Origin: Candidatus Eisenbergiella stercoravium
GTDB taxonomy: Bacteria > Bacillota > Clostridia > Lachnospirales > Lachnospiraceae
Length of the DNA stretch: 64,000 bases
Reading direction: 5' to 3'
Assembly (NCBI GenBank): GCA_019113175.1
Contig: DXHY01000001.1
Coordinates: forward strand, 1 to 64,000
This document shows, one piece after another, positions 1-8,162 of this stretch. The position numbers and the translations under genes were made by a program. Under the pieces are notes generated by a model. That model was not told the DNA's origin. It searched no databases and saw only the letters and a list, made by a program, of their open reading frames with translations. The number at the start of each line of letters is the position of its first letter. Positions within the stretch are counted from its first letter, which is position 1.

Positions 1-131
1 TTTTCCAGAAAAGGTTTATTGAAGTTCGCCTTTTTGTAGAAACAGAATAAAAGACGAGAATATTTGGGCTTAAAAATGGCAAAAAGATGCTGCCGCATCT
101 ATGATTTTCTAATCATTGATGCGACAGCCCC
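1..131 (+). mobile_element. Right end of an IS1182-like insertion sequence (partial)
   Basis: The stretch up to 131 closely matches 12796-12898, where it follows a recognisable transposase C-terminus. Both end in GCGACAGCCCC and carry a long imperfect palindrome (here about 88-127). The first 39 bases can be read as a dozen codons ending in TAG, possibly the tail of another transposase frame, but that is weak. The palindrome followed by a T-run on the minus strand could also end transcription of the kinase gene, whose stop codon is six bases from the IS end. The rest of the element lies outside the window. Confidence 0.55.
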
Positions 132-136
132 ATTTT

Positions 137-1555
137 TCAAAATTGGATTGAAAACAATACCCCTCTGTCAGTGTTTTTCAAGCTGTATATTATATTGTGC
201 TGTTCTAAAATGGTTTTGACGATATAAAGCCCTAAGCCGCTACCCCCTGTTTTTCGATTGCGTGATTGCTCCATCCTATAAAAAGCATCAAACAATTTTG
301 GAATTTCTGCCTCTGGAATATGCACACCAGTATTTTCTATCTGGAAAACTACCGACCTATTTTCAGAAAATGCGTCCATATAGATTGAACTACCTCTCGG
401 AGAATACAAAATGGCATTAGAAACAATATTGTTAATTGCCTTTTGTATCAGCATTTTGTCTGCGACGATTTGCAGAGCTGGAGAAACATTCTCGTTCCAG
501 TCGATTTCCTTTTGTACGATCAGATCCTCGAATAAAACATATTCCCGTTTCAGAAGATCAGAAAAATCCATTTTTTCTTTTCGCAGACCTACTTTAGATG
601 ATTTCATGCGCGAAACCGTCAGTATTTCCTGTACCATGCTTTCCATTGTATCGATGATTTCAAGGGAGCGCGACAGATATTTATCGCGATCCTGATAATC
701 ACCTACATTCAAAAGCATTCCCTCTGTCTGCCCTTTGATAATTGTAACAGGCGTTTTCAGTTCATGGGAAACAGCAGAAAAAAAGTCAAGCTGCGCCTGT
801 TCCAATTCTTTTTCATGCTCTATGTCTGCCTGCAATTTTATATTTGCCGCCTGTAGATTTTCTAAAGCGGCAGATAGCTTTTTAGACATTTCATTCAGGC
901 TATGCGCCAGGACGCCAAGCTCGTCTGTCCGATCTTCTTCACACTTCCAGTTAAAGTTTAGTTCAGACATATTTTTTGATACTGCGCTAAGTCGTAATAC
1001 GGGCCTTGTAACATAGCGGGAATAAATCATTGAAGCAAACGTAGCAATAATAAGAATGACAAAAAATAGAATAATAAACACGTTTGCCAGAGTATTCCTA
1101 AGTAGGTCAACCTCATGCGCGCTCCCGGCAACTGTCAATGTATAAACAGTGTCCGATCCTGCGAAAGAGAACAGATAACTATGTGTTGCCCGATACGCCG
1201 CCGGGTCAGTATTTTCAGTTGCTATTCCTCCATCAAGAAAACGAGGAAATTCTTTTGCCCCCTGTGAGGGCAGTTCGATTGCGTTGCCGTTATCGTCGGA
1301 TAGTTGAAGCAATACCCCGTTATTGTTCAAAAGAAACTCATCAAAAAGCGTTCCGCTTTCCAATGGGGACGTGGTTTTTAACTCTGTAATGAATGAAGAA
1401 ACCGTATGCTCCAGGTTTGCGTCAAGCGTTGTGCCGTATGTTTTAGGAACAAGCCATGAAATAACCGTATATGTCAGAATACAGCAAATGCTGGTCAGCA
1501 AAAAGGTGATTACAAATATTTTCGTAAACAGACTTCCCTTAATTTTCTTTATCAA
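137..1555 (-). CDS. Membrane sensor histidine kinase (HAMP, HisKA, HATPase)
   Basis: A 472-residue class I sensor kinase that would autophosphorylate on His and pass the phosphate to the response regulator encoded just upstream. Transmembrane segments lie at about 11-36 and 157-179 and enclose a roughly 120-residue external sensor domain. HAMP follows at about 180-232, then HisKA with the motif SHELKTP (His264), and an ATPase domain with an N-box near 385 (NNIVSNA) and a G2 box GGSGLGLYIV near 440. Its start overlaps the end of the regulator gene by 17 bases and appears to be TTG, since no ATG lies nearby, so the two are probably translationally coupled. The signal is unknown. No transporter or resistance gene sits next to it, so the target cannot be inferred. 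Base composition is more AT-rich than the metabolic genes downstream. Confidence 0.93.
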   Translation of the reverse strand: MIKKIKGSLFTKIFVITFLLTSICCILTYTVISWLVPKTYGTTLDANLEHTVSSFITELKTTSPLESGTLFDEFLLNNNGVLLQLSDDNGNAIELPSQGAKEFPRFLDGGIATENTDPAAYRATHSYLFSFAGSDTVYTLTVAGSAHEVDLLRNTLANVFIILFFVILIIATFASMIYSRYVTRPVLRLSAVSKNMSELNFNWKCEEDRTDELGVLAHSLNEMSKKLSAALENLQAANIKLQADIEHEKELEQAQLDFFSAVSHELKTPVTIIKGQTEGMLLNVGDYQDRDKYLSRSLEIIDTMESMVQEILTVSRMKSSKVGLRKEKMDFSDLLKREYVLFEDLIVQKEIDWNENVSPALQIVADKMLIQKAINNIVSNAILYSPRGSSIYMDAFSENRSVVFQIENTGVHIPEAEIPKLFDAFYRMEQSRNRKTGGSGLGLYIVKTILEQHNIIYSLKNTDRGVLFSIQF

Positions 1556-2210
1556 TTTTATAGCCCACCCCTCTGATCGTCTGGATAAAGTCGATACCCA
1601 GCTTTTTGCGGAGATTTTTTATGTGAGTATCTACAACCCTTTCGTCGCCGTAAAAGTCGTATTTCCACAGTTTATCCAACAAATTCTGCCGTGTAAGTAC
1701 ACGTCCCTGATTGAGCAGCAGCTCTCTCAGTATATCAAATTCCCGCTGTGTGAGAGCAAAAGAAACACCGTTTACCACAGCGGTATAACTGTCCATGTCC
1801 AGGATGAGATTCTTATGGCGGATTGTCTGGTGCTCCTGTTCCGGTATCATTGAGCTTCTGCGTAAAACAGCCCCTATTTTACGCACCAATATCGGCATGG
1901 AAAAAGGCTTTGTAATGTAATCGTCAACCTGCAGATCCAGGCCCCGGATTTGTTCTTCTTCGCCGTTCAGGGCGGTCAGCATAATGATAGGAACACGGGA
2001 TTGCCTGCGGATCAATTCGCAAACGGTAAAGCCGTCAATTTTGGGAAGCATGATGTCTAATAAAATAAGGTCAAAGTGCATGCTTGAAAAAAAGGATATG
2101 GCTTCTATTCCGTCGCCTGCAAGAGTAACGGTGTATCCTGCCTCCCGCAGAAAGTTTTTCAATAATTCCTGAATATCCAAATCGTCCTCAACAATTAAAA
2201 TGTGCTGCAT
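1539..2210 (-). CDS. OmpR/PhoB-family response regulator
   Basis: A 223-residue two-domain regulator. The receiver domain starts MQHILIVEDD with the acidic pocket at 9-10, the phospho-acceptor Asp52 in LILLDIMLP, a Thr in MLTA and the Lys in TKPF. A C-terminal winged helix (about 130-223) has the typical LTQREFDIL and VVDTHIKNLRKKL segments and ends GVGYKI. I start at the ATG at 2210, because the upstream in-frame codons MTFGGVS contain the GGAGG-like ribosome site (ttggaggtgttt). It forms a bicistronic unit with the kinase downstream and probably regulates itself, though I could not find a convincing direct repeat upstream. Confidence 0.93.
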   Translation of the reverse strand: MQHILIVEDDLDIQELLKNFLREAGYTVTLAGDGIEAISFFSSMHFDLILLDIMLPKIDGFTVCELIRRQSRVPIIMLTALNGEEEQIRGLDLQVDDYITKPFSMPILVRKIGAVLRRSSMIPEQEHQTIRHKNLILDMDSYTAVVNGVSFALTQREFDILRELLLNQGRVLTRQNLLDKLWKYDFYGDERVVDTHIKNLRKKLGIDFIQTIRGVGYKIDKEN

Positions 2211-2438
2211 GGAAACACCTCCAAAAGTCATTATAACAGAGAATTTTGTGATTTATATGTAGCTGCGGCAATTTTATTGCCTGCATTTGTCATTGTGGAC
2301 TTTTTCGGAAAAAACATGGAAGAGAGTTTCCTGCATAAAACACTGAACAGACCGGAGCCGCAGAAAGAAAAGGGAACGGAAGTCGGGGAACTCTGTTCGG
2401 GCTGGCCGGAGCGGGAATCGTGCCAGAAATTCAGATGA
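2211..2438 (+). pseudogene. Unrecognised open frame between the two-component system and mgtE, possible gene fragment
   Basis: This is the content of the roughly 310-base gap 2211-2522. A plus-strand frame from about 2253 to the TGA at 2438 reads as a hydrophobic stretch (VAAAILLPAFVIVDFF) followed by a charged tail, like the C-terminal end of a membrane protein. It has no start or ribosome site of its own and abuts the regulator gene directly. It may be the tail of a gene cut by insertion of the two-component system, or chance. I do not recognise a family. Confidence 0.2.
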
Positions 2439-2440
2439 TT

Positions 2441-2482
2441 TTAAAAACAGGAAGGCACCGCGGCTTTTCGCGGTGCCTTCCT
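2441..2482 (-). terminator. Intrinsic terminator of mgtE
   Basis: A perfect 14-bp stem (2449-2462 with 2469-2482, loop of six) is followed on the minus strand by GTTTTTAA. It lies 41 bases beyond the mgtE stop codon. Confidence 0.85.
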
Positions 2483-2522
2483 GGTGTCCGGGATTCTGGA
2501 TTCTGTCAGGAGTACGGTTATC

Positions 2523-3980
2523 CTACAATCCCAAAAACTGAATCAGCAGAAGCCACGCCAGTCCATAGTAGGAAACGGCGGCGACCAGATCGTTTACCGT
2601 TGTGATCAGGGGACCGGAAGCGACTGCCGGATCGATTTTTAATTTCTTGAAAATGATCGGAATTGTGGTTCCGGCCACGCTGGAAAGGGTCATGGAAACC
2701 AGAAGCGCGATTCCGATGCAGGCGGAAACCGCGAACGCAAAGCCCGGAGTTCTGCCCTTGACCAGACAGATATACGCGCCGATGAGCAGGAAGGAGGCGG
2801 CTGCAAGGACGATACCGTTGAGGGAGCCCACTTTGGTTTCCTTTGCAATCAGAGCCAGCTTCTGCTTTCCAGTGATCTGTTCGTCCATCAGTACGCGGAT
2901 GGTTACAGCAAGGGACTGGGTTCCCACGTTTCCTGCCATATCCAGAACCAGCGACTGAAAGCTCACAAGGATCGTCAGCTGGGCGACGATGCCCTCAAAC
3001 AGCCCCACCACGCTGGATACCACCATGCCCAGGCCGAGAAGGATAATGAGCCAGGGAAGTCTTTTGCTGATGCTTTTTTTCAGCGGCTCTTCCATATCCT
3101 CTTCGGCGGACAGACCGGCCAGCTTCGCGTAGTCCTCTCCCATCGCCTCATCCACCAGCTCCACGATATCCTGGGAGGTGATGACGCCGATGAGCCGGTT
3201 TTCATTGTCCAGAACGGGAATGGAATCCTCGGAGTAATCCCGCAGGCGCTCAATGCATTCCTCCGTCTGTTCCTGCGCATACACATAAGGATAGGAGGTG
3301 GCGATGATTTCATCCAGCTCCGTACCGTCTCTGGCGATGATCAGATCTTTCAGGTCAATGGCACCGTAAAAGGTCTGATCAGCGTCAGTGACATAAATTG
3401 TCGATACGTTGTCATTTTCCGCCGCCTGGTCCACCAGCTCCCGCATGGCCTGCCGGACGCTGATTCCTGTCTGAATCCGGATATAATTGGTGGTCATCCG
3501 GCTTCCGATCTCATCCTCGTCAAAGGAACCGATCAGGGCGATATCCCGCCTGGTCTCATCATCCATCAGATCGATCAGCGTCGCCCGTTCCGTTTTATTC
3601 AGATGCTTTAAATATTCGACCGCCGTGTCGGTTTCCAGATGGGACAGGATCTCCGACTGCTTCCGCACGCCCAGCTCGCTGAAATAAAGGGCGAAATCAT
3701 CCGTGTATTCCAGCACGTCGGAAAGCGTCTGCGCATCCAGCAGACAGTAAAGCCTCGTCCGCTCTTCCCTGTTGAGCTTTTCCAGAACATCGGCGATGTC
3801 GTTTTCATGGTAATTGCGGATTTCCTCTTTCAAAAGCTTTGGGGACATCCCGCTCCTCAAGAGTGCAAGAAGCTCCCTCTGATAATCGGGATGCTGACCG
3901 CCGGAAGCGTTTCCGGCAGGAAGTCCGTTGTTGTTCTGACCGGAAAGGTCAGTGAAATTCACATTCCTGTTTTTCTCCAT
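2523..3980 (-). CDS. mgtE: MgtE-type magnesium transporter
   Basis: A 485-residue magnesium channel/transporter of the cell membrane. An N-terminal helical MgtE domain (about 60-165, with repeats such as ADVLEKLNREER and VEYLKHLNKTER) is followed by a CBS-domain pair (about 170-300, ending IPVLDNENRLIGVITSQD) that senses internal Mg2+. The C-terminal half has five membrane helices including the conserved segment MAGNVGTQSLAVTIR, which contributes to the pore. I start at 3980 (MEKNRNVN), preceded by AAAGGAGC at a good distance; an upstream in-frame Met lacks a ribosome site. It is a single-gene unit with its own terminator and a leader of about 250 bases. I did not see a ykoK/M-box consensus in that leader. 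Confidence 0.95.
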   Translation of the reverse strand: MEKNRNVNFTDLSGQNNNGLPAGNASGGQHPDYQRELLALLRSGMSPKLLKEEIRNYHENDIADVLEKLNREERTRLYCLLDAQTLSDVLEYTDDFALYFSELGVRKQSEILSHLETDTAVEYLKHLNKTERATLIDLMDDETRRDIALIGSFDEDEIGSRMTTNYIRIQTGISVRQAMRELVDQAAENDNVSTIYVTDADQTFYGAIDLKDLIIARDGTELDEIIATSYPYVYAQEQTEECIERLRDYSEDSIPVLDNENRLIGVITSQDIVELVDEAMGEDYAKLAGLSAEEDMEEPLKKSISKRLPWLIILLGLGMVVSSVVGLFEGIVAQLTILVSFQSLVLDMAGNVGTQSLAVTIRVLMDEQITGKQKLALIAKETKVGSLNGIVLAAASFLLIGAYICLVKGRTPGFAFAVSACIGIALLVSMTLSSVAGTTIPIIFKKLKIDPAVASGPLITTVNDLVAAVSYYGLAWLLLIQFLGL

Positions 3981-4043
3981 ACCGCTTGCTCCTTTCGCTG
4001 TCCACAAAAAGGGCAATGGTATCCAATATTGTCAAATGGTATG

Positions 4044-4160
4044 TCAGTCGGAATATGGACGGATCGGGCCGGTCATGTCCGCATTCCGATATACATGCAC
4101 ACTTTTCCTATTGTCTGCCATGCCCCAACTTCGTCCATTACTACTGCCGCAGCCGTCCAT
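4044..4160 (-). CDS. Possible 38-codon upstream open reading frame in the mgtE leader
   Basis: An ATG at 4160 follows the ribosome-site-like GAGGTGAGAGT at a normal distance and opens a 38-codon frame ending at TGA (4044-4046), 64 bases before the mgtE start. The predicted peptide begins MDGCGSSNGRSWG and ends GPIRPYSD. There is no homology I recognise. In enterobacteria short proline-containing leader peptides control the magnesium transporter gene mgtA, which makes this worth noting, but here it is inference only. Confidence 0.3.
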   Translation of the reverse strand: MDGCGSSNGRSWGMADNRKSVHVYRNADMTGPIRPYSD

Positions 4161-4234
4161 ACTCTCACCTCACTTTTCTCTTACATCGTATTTACATGCT
4201 TCTCCGGCAGAATATATCCGCTTCTGCCATTTGT

Positions 4235-4264
4235 AAACTACCACAAATTACTGGGAATTGTCAA
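4235..4264 (-). promoter_or_regulatory. Candidate mgtE promoter
   Basis: On the minus strand TTGACA (4259-4264) is followed after 18 bases by TAGTTT (4235-4240). It sits across the 3' end of the degV gene and would give an mgtE leader of about 250 bases. Confidence 0.4.
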
Positions 4265-5115
4265 CCTTTCCCGTAAAAAAGAACGCCCAAAGTTCCCGGC
4301 CCGCAATGGCTTGAAATGACGCCTCCCGCCCTGGTAATCAAAATCTCTTCAAAATGGCAGAGCCCTTTCAGATATTCCTCAACAGACCGGATAACGGATT
4401 CTTCGCAGCCGGAATGGGTGATGAAAACTCTGTGCGGATCCGCCTGACGAAGCTGCGTCTCCATATCCTGGACATACTTCAGAATCACCTTATCCTGATT
4501 GCCCCGGTACTTTTTCCCGGCTGCCATTTTTCCGTCCGTCACTTCAATTCTGGGCTTCAGCTTCAGCTTTCCGCCAAGAAGCGCCACGACAGAGGAGCAG
4601 CGTCCGCCCATTGCCAGATAATCCAGACGCTCTACCACAAAGCTGGCTCTCACCCTGCTCCGCTCCTGTTCAATCCGGGCTACGATCTCCCGCGCGGTAA
4701 GTCCCTGTCCGGCAAGCTCTGCCGCCCTGAGAACCTGCAGCCCGATTCCGGTGGAAAGATTCTGGGAATCGATGACGTACATGTCCGTATAGTTCAGCTC
4801 TTCCTTCACCATGCGCATCACATTGCAGGTCGTGGACATGGACTCTGATATGCCGAAAAAGATCATTTCATCCCCGCTTTTCTGAAAGTCGGACGCCATT
4901 TCCAGAGCCCTGTCATAGGCGACGGCGGCCGTTTTCGGCGTCTTATGCATTTTTTCCGACCAGGCATAGATCTCATCGGGGCTGATTTCTTCCCCGTCGC
5001 TGTAGCTTTTCATGTCCAGCACGATGTTCAGGGGCAGGATGCTGATCCCGTACTTTTGCAGCAGGCTTTCGGACAGGTCACATGTGCTGTCCGCTGTTAT
5101 TCTGATTTTTCCCAT
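4261..5115 (-). CDS. DegV family fatty-acid-binding protein
   Basis: A 284-residue DegV/FakB-type protein. In this family the protein binds a fatty acid and can present it to the FakA kinase for phospholipid synthesis. The start MGKIRITADSTCDLS carries the family's N-terminal motif, the middle has FFGISESMSTTCN (lipid-carboxylate contact) and YVIDSQNLSTGIG, and GGRCSSVVALLGG and ISSHCGPGTLGVLF are the conserved C-terminal segments. Length is normal. The ATG at 5115 has a CGGGAGA ribosome site. There is no fakA gene in the window. The upstream GNAT remnant overlaps its start by 38 bases. Confidence 0.92.
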   Translation of the reverse strand: MGKIRITADSTCDLSESLLQKYGISILPLNIVLDMKSYSDGEEISPDEIYAWSEKMHKTPKTAAVAYDRALEMASDFQKSGDEMIFFGISESMSTTCNVMRMVKEELNYTDMYVIDSQNLSTGIGLQVLRAAELAGQGLTAREIVARIEQERSRVRASFVVERLDYLAMGGRCSSVVALLGGKLKLKPRIEVTDGKMAAGKKYRGNQDKVILKYVQDMETQLRQADPHRVFITHSGCEESVIRSVEEYLKGLCHFEEILITRAGGVISSHCGPGTLGVLFYGKG

Positions 5116-5329
5116 TTTGATTTTCTCCCGTAATCTCTTTTTTCATCACCTGGGCGGCTGACCGCTTGTTCCCCCAGTCCAGAGAGATTCTTTCACAGCT
5201 GTAGAAGCCAAGTCTCTCCCAGAAGGGCTTCACGTTATCCTCATAGTCGTCCACCACGTCAAGCCGGATGGCATGATACTTCAGAAAATCCGGATTCCTC
5301 TGATGGACAGTCCGCGGAAAGCGCTCCAC
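5078..5329 (-). pseudogene. Remnant of a GNAT-like acetyltransferase C-terminus
   Basis: From about 5290 downward this frame reads HAIRLDVVDDYEDNVKPFWE and then RLGFYSCERISLDWGNKRSA, which resembles the last strand and helix of GNAT acetyltransferases (the N-x-x-F-W-E-x-L-G-F pattern). The acetyl-CoA loop and everything before it are missing. The upstream part of the frame is simply the shadow of the winged-helix gene, whose stop is at 5281. It has no start codon of its own that I would trust. Either it is a decayed gene or the two frames were once joined; a frameshift in an original fusion is a possible alternative. Confidence 0.4.
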
Positions 5330-6546
5330 TCTTCCACCATCCCGGAAAGCTCCCGGAAAAGAGCGGCCTCCTCCGACAGCTTCCCCTCCGCGTCCTTCCA
5401 GAGCGTGACCTCCACATCCAGTCCGCTTCCCTTCTTTCGGGAGGCCCAGATTCCGACCGCCTTTCCCTGAAAAATCACCGCGCCGGGATTGGAAACGGTC
5501 CGCCAGATTTTCCGCTGAAGGGTCCTGTCAGGCTGGAGCACCGCACGATCCCGCTGATCCAGATAAGGATCGTAGCCGTTCAGAAGAAGAAGCGGACGGG
5601 AAAAATCCGGAACGGAAAACAGGCTGTCGTGGTCGGCGGCGAGAATCCATGCCCTTTTTCCACATACGCGGACTTCCTCCATTTCCTCCGAAACCGCGGC
5701 CCACAGTCTGCGGGCCTGTTCTTTGGAGCAGCCAAGCCAGTCCGCGAACATGGCAGGGACCGCCGGTCCATAGCAGTGCAGATACTTTCTCACAAGAGCC
5801 TTCTGCGCTTTCTTTCGGGCCGCTTCCTCCAGAGGAAGGGAAGTCCCCAGCCAGTTGCGAAAGGAGGTGAAGGAAGGGCCTTCCGGCAGACGCCTGCCGA
5901 ACACCACCAGGCCGCAGAAGGCACAGGGACGAAGCAGGAAGGAAACCACCGCTCCGCCCACGGTCTGACGGTCCGGTTCTCCATACATGGAAGGCTGGTT
6001 CCAGAGAGCCTGTTTCTCCTTCGGCAGGAGGGGAAGCATCCATTCCGCCAGCGTCTGATCCAGAGAATTTTTTCCTGTTATTACGGCATTATCCAGCCGG
6101 ATCATGACCTGCTTCAGGAGCTCCAGAAGAGGCTCCATTTCCATTCCCAGATAATCCAGCGCAAGAGTGATGCCCCGCGTATAGATCCAGGGCTCATCCG
6201 TCTGTGGAATCAGGGCGGAGAGGAAGGCACCGCTTTCAGAGACAGGGAAAACAAAAGGCGCTCCCCGCAGACTCCAGGCCTGAAGAAGCATTCTGCCCGT
6301 TTCCGATGCTTTCGGACTGCCTGAATTTTCCAAAGATTTCGGATCTCCGTATAAGAGCTGCTCCATCTGCACGAGGCTGCAGGAAGGGATACGATGATAC
6401 AATGCATTTTCCCAGGCGCCGGGAGGTGTATTCTGCATGCCGCAGGCTCCCACAGCTTCCGGAATATCTTCATATGCATACGTTCGGTCAAGATGATGGG
6501 CGCGAAGACGGAAGGCCCGGATCTGCGCCAAGTTCGGTTCGTTCAT
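5281..6546 (-). CDS. Winged-helix DNA-binding protein of the AlkZ/YcaQ-like family
   Basis: A 421-residue protein resembling the HTH_42/AlkZ-like family, which includes DNA glycosylases that unhook crosslinks. Supporting features are the N-terminal LRAHHLDRTY..., ACGMQNTPPGAWENAL, a central MIRLDNAVITG..., and the C-terminal segment with LLLNGYDPYLDQRDR and the strand pattern PGAVIFQGKAVGIW, which match the family layout. The glycosylase QxQ motif is not evident (MQNT instead), so catalytic activity is doubtful. The ribosome site before the ATG at 6546 is weak. The function is inferred from fold similarity only. Confidence 0.75.
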   Translation of the reverse strand: MNEPNLAQIRAFRLRAHHLDRTYAYEDIPEAVGACGMQNTPPGAWENALYHRIPSCSLVQMEQLLYGDPKSLENSGSPKASETGRMLLQAWSLRGAPFVFPVSESGAFLSALIPQTDEPWIYTRGITLALDYLGMEMEPLLELLKQVMIRLDNAVITGKNSLDQTLAEWMLPLLPKEKQALWNQPSMYGEPDRQTVGGAVVSFLLRPCAFCGLVVFGRRLPEGPSFTSFRNWLGTSLPLEEAARKKAQKALVRKYLHCYGPAVPAMFADWLGCSKEQARRLWAAVSEEMEEVRVCGKRAWILAADHDSLFSVPDFSRPLLLLNGYDPYLDQRDRAVLQPDRTLQRKIWRTVSNPGAVIFQGKAVGIWASRKKGSGLDVEVTLWKDAEGKLSEEAALFRELSGMVEEWSAFRGLSIRGIRIF

Positions 6547-6603
6547 TTTCTTTTCATCCGTTATACGCCGCAGGCAGACGTGTTATCAGGTGTGATGCCC
6601 GGT

Positions 6604-7371
6604 CTACATGCGCTTCAAAAACCGTGTTATCATAAGGATCAGTGAATGAGGGCACAGCTTTGTCAACAGGCCGAAAGCCTGAATCGGCAGGCTGTAAACA
6701 GCCACAGAACGGCGTCTGGCGGATGCAATGAGAGCATTCCTCACCACATCCTTCGCATCGGCCATCACATATTTTTTGATTGCCAGCGTGGATGCCTTTC
6801 TCTCGGCACGTTCGAAAAATTCCGTCCGAACCGGGCCGGGGCAGACGGCTGTGACGAAAATACCCTTCTCCCGAAGCTCCTCTCCCAGTGCCCGGGAAAA
6901 GCTGAGCACATAAGATTTCCCCGCTGCATAAACCGCAAATCCGGGCTGGGGAAGGAAGGCGGCGCTGCTGGCAAGCTGGATGATCCGGCTTCTTCGTCTC
7001 ATAAAGGGAAGGCAGATCCGGGTCATGTGTGTCAGCGCCCGGCAGTTTAAGTCGATCATGCCAAGCTGCTCATCCGTTTCCAGATCAGCCACATTTCCCA
7101 TCACCCCATAGCCGGAGCTGTTGATGAGCATGCGGATTACAGGGCGTTCCCGCTCCAGTGTCCTCTGAAAGGTATCCAGCTGTACGGAATCGGTAAGATC
7201 CATGGCAAAAATGCGCGTTTTGTGGCGCAGTCCTTCGGACAGTATCTTCAGCCGTTCTCCCCGTCTTGCGATCAGCCAGAATTCGTCTATGGATCTGAGC
7301 CCCTGATCCAGCTGGCAGGCGAACTCCCGCCCCATCCCGGAGGAAGCACCGGTTATGATAATTACATTCAT
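6604..7371 (-). CDS. Short-chain dehydrogenase/reductase
   Basis: A 255-residue classical SDR. It has the Rossmann motif TGASSGMGRE near the start (cofactor-binding TGxxxGxG), an NSSGYGVMG element in place of NNAG, catalytic Ser in LASSAAF and the YAAGK pair (Tyr, Lys), then CPGPVRTEF. I place the start at the ATG at 7371, with GAAAGG a suitable distance upstream; a TTG six codons earlier is less likely. The substrate is unknown. It lies 29 bases after the flavoprotein gene on the same strand and may be co-transcribed with it. Confidence 0.9.
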   Translation of the reverse strand: MNVIIITGASSGMGREFACQLDQGLRSIDEFWLIARRGERLKILSEGLRHKTRIFAMDLTDSVQLDTFQRTLERERPVIRMLINSSGYGVMGNVADLETDEQLGMIDLNCRALTHMTRICLPFMRRRSRIIQLASSAAFLPQPGFAVYAAGKSYVLSFSRALGEELREKGIFVTAVCPGPVRTEFFERAERKASTLAIKKYVMADAKDVVRNALIASARRRSVAVYSLPIQAFGLLTKLCPHSLILMITRFLKRM

Positions 7372-7400
7372 ATCAAAAAATCCTTTCAACCTTTTCCCTT

Positions 7401-8018
7401 TTAGCGGATAAAATTCGTCATTTCACCGGTTTCCATTTCGGGAAGACCGTACTTTTCCTTTCCCAGCTGAATGCTTCTCATCAGGAAGGTCATGTTGCGG
7501 GCAAGAGTACGCATGACGCGCAGACCCTCCGCATCCTGCAGGGCCTCTCCGGGAAGACGGCCGTGGATGCTGTTCCAGTAGCAGCTGGAAGCCACGGGCA
7601 TGCCGGAGATGGTGAAAAAATTGTTCAGCTCGTCAAAGGTTGCGGACAGGCCGCCCCTTCTTGCCGCCACCACCGCTGCGCCCACCTTCATGCTTTTGTC
7701 AAAATGGGTGCTGTAGAAAAGCCTGGTGAGAAAGGCGATCAGCGTCGCATTGGCAGAGGCATAATAAACCGGGCTGGCGACAACCAGACCGTCGCAGGCT
7801 TCAAATTTGGGCGCGGTCTCGTTTACGATGTCATCAAACACGCATTTCCCCGTTTCCGCGCAGCGTCCGCAGGCGATACAGCTTCTGATATCCCTGTTCC
7901 CGATGGAGAGGATTTCCGTTTCCACCCCTTCCTGCGTAAAAATCTTTTCCATCTCTCCGAGCGCGATGGAGGTGTTTCCGTTTGCTCTGGGACTTCCGTT
8001 GATCATTAATACCTTCAT
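7401..8018 (-). CDS. Flavodoxin-fold NAD(P)H-dependent oxidoreductase, iron-sulfur flavoprotein type
   Basis: A 205-residue protein with the FMN phosphate loop NGSPRANGNTS right after the first strand, the insertion SCIACGRCAETGKCVFDD whose four cysteines could hold an iron-sulfur cluster as in clostridial iron-sulfur flavoproteins, and the flavin-binding segment ASPVYYASANATLIAFLTR. It is expected to be a cytoplasmic electron-transfer or reductase protein. A strong site GGAGAG precedes the ATG. A strong hairpin separates it from the leuCD transcript upstream. Confidence 0.88.
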   Translation of the reverse strand: MKVLMINGSPRANGNTSIALGEMEKIFTQEGVETEILSIGNRDIRSCIACGRCAETGKCVFDDIVNETAPKFEACDGLVVASPVYYASANATLIAFLTRLFYSTHFDKSMKVGAAVVAARRGGLSATFDELNNFFTISGMPVASSCYWNSIHGRLPGEALQDAEGLRVMRTLARNMTFLMRSIQLGKEKYGLPEMETGEMTNFIR

Positions 8019-8076
8019 TATAGTCTCTCCTTTTCCTTTGATTATTGATCCGGGGATAACATCCTCAGACAGCTTC

Positions 8077-8118
8077 AGCCAGAGAGACCTGGCGGTTCCG
8101 TCCGCCGTCTCTCTGGCT
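8077..8118 (-). terminator. Hairpin after leuD
   Basis: A 12-bp perfect stem AGCCAGAGAGAC / GTCTCTCTGGCT (8077-8088 with 8107-8118) encloses a second inverted repeat GGCGG/CCGCC. No good T-run follows on either strand, so it may mark an RNA 3' end or separate the leuCD and flavoprotein units rather than act as a classic terminator. Confidence 0.5.
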
Positions 8119-8162
8119 CCTGTGTGCCGTATATACTTTATATACCTTGCTGTTTTGTCCTT

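Noticed and set aside
3980-4260. M-box or other known riboswitch before mgtE
   Set aside because: I looked for the conserved M-box core and could not find it; only a short upstream frame and minor hairpins are visible.
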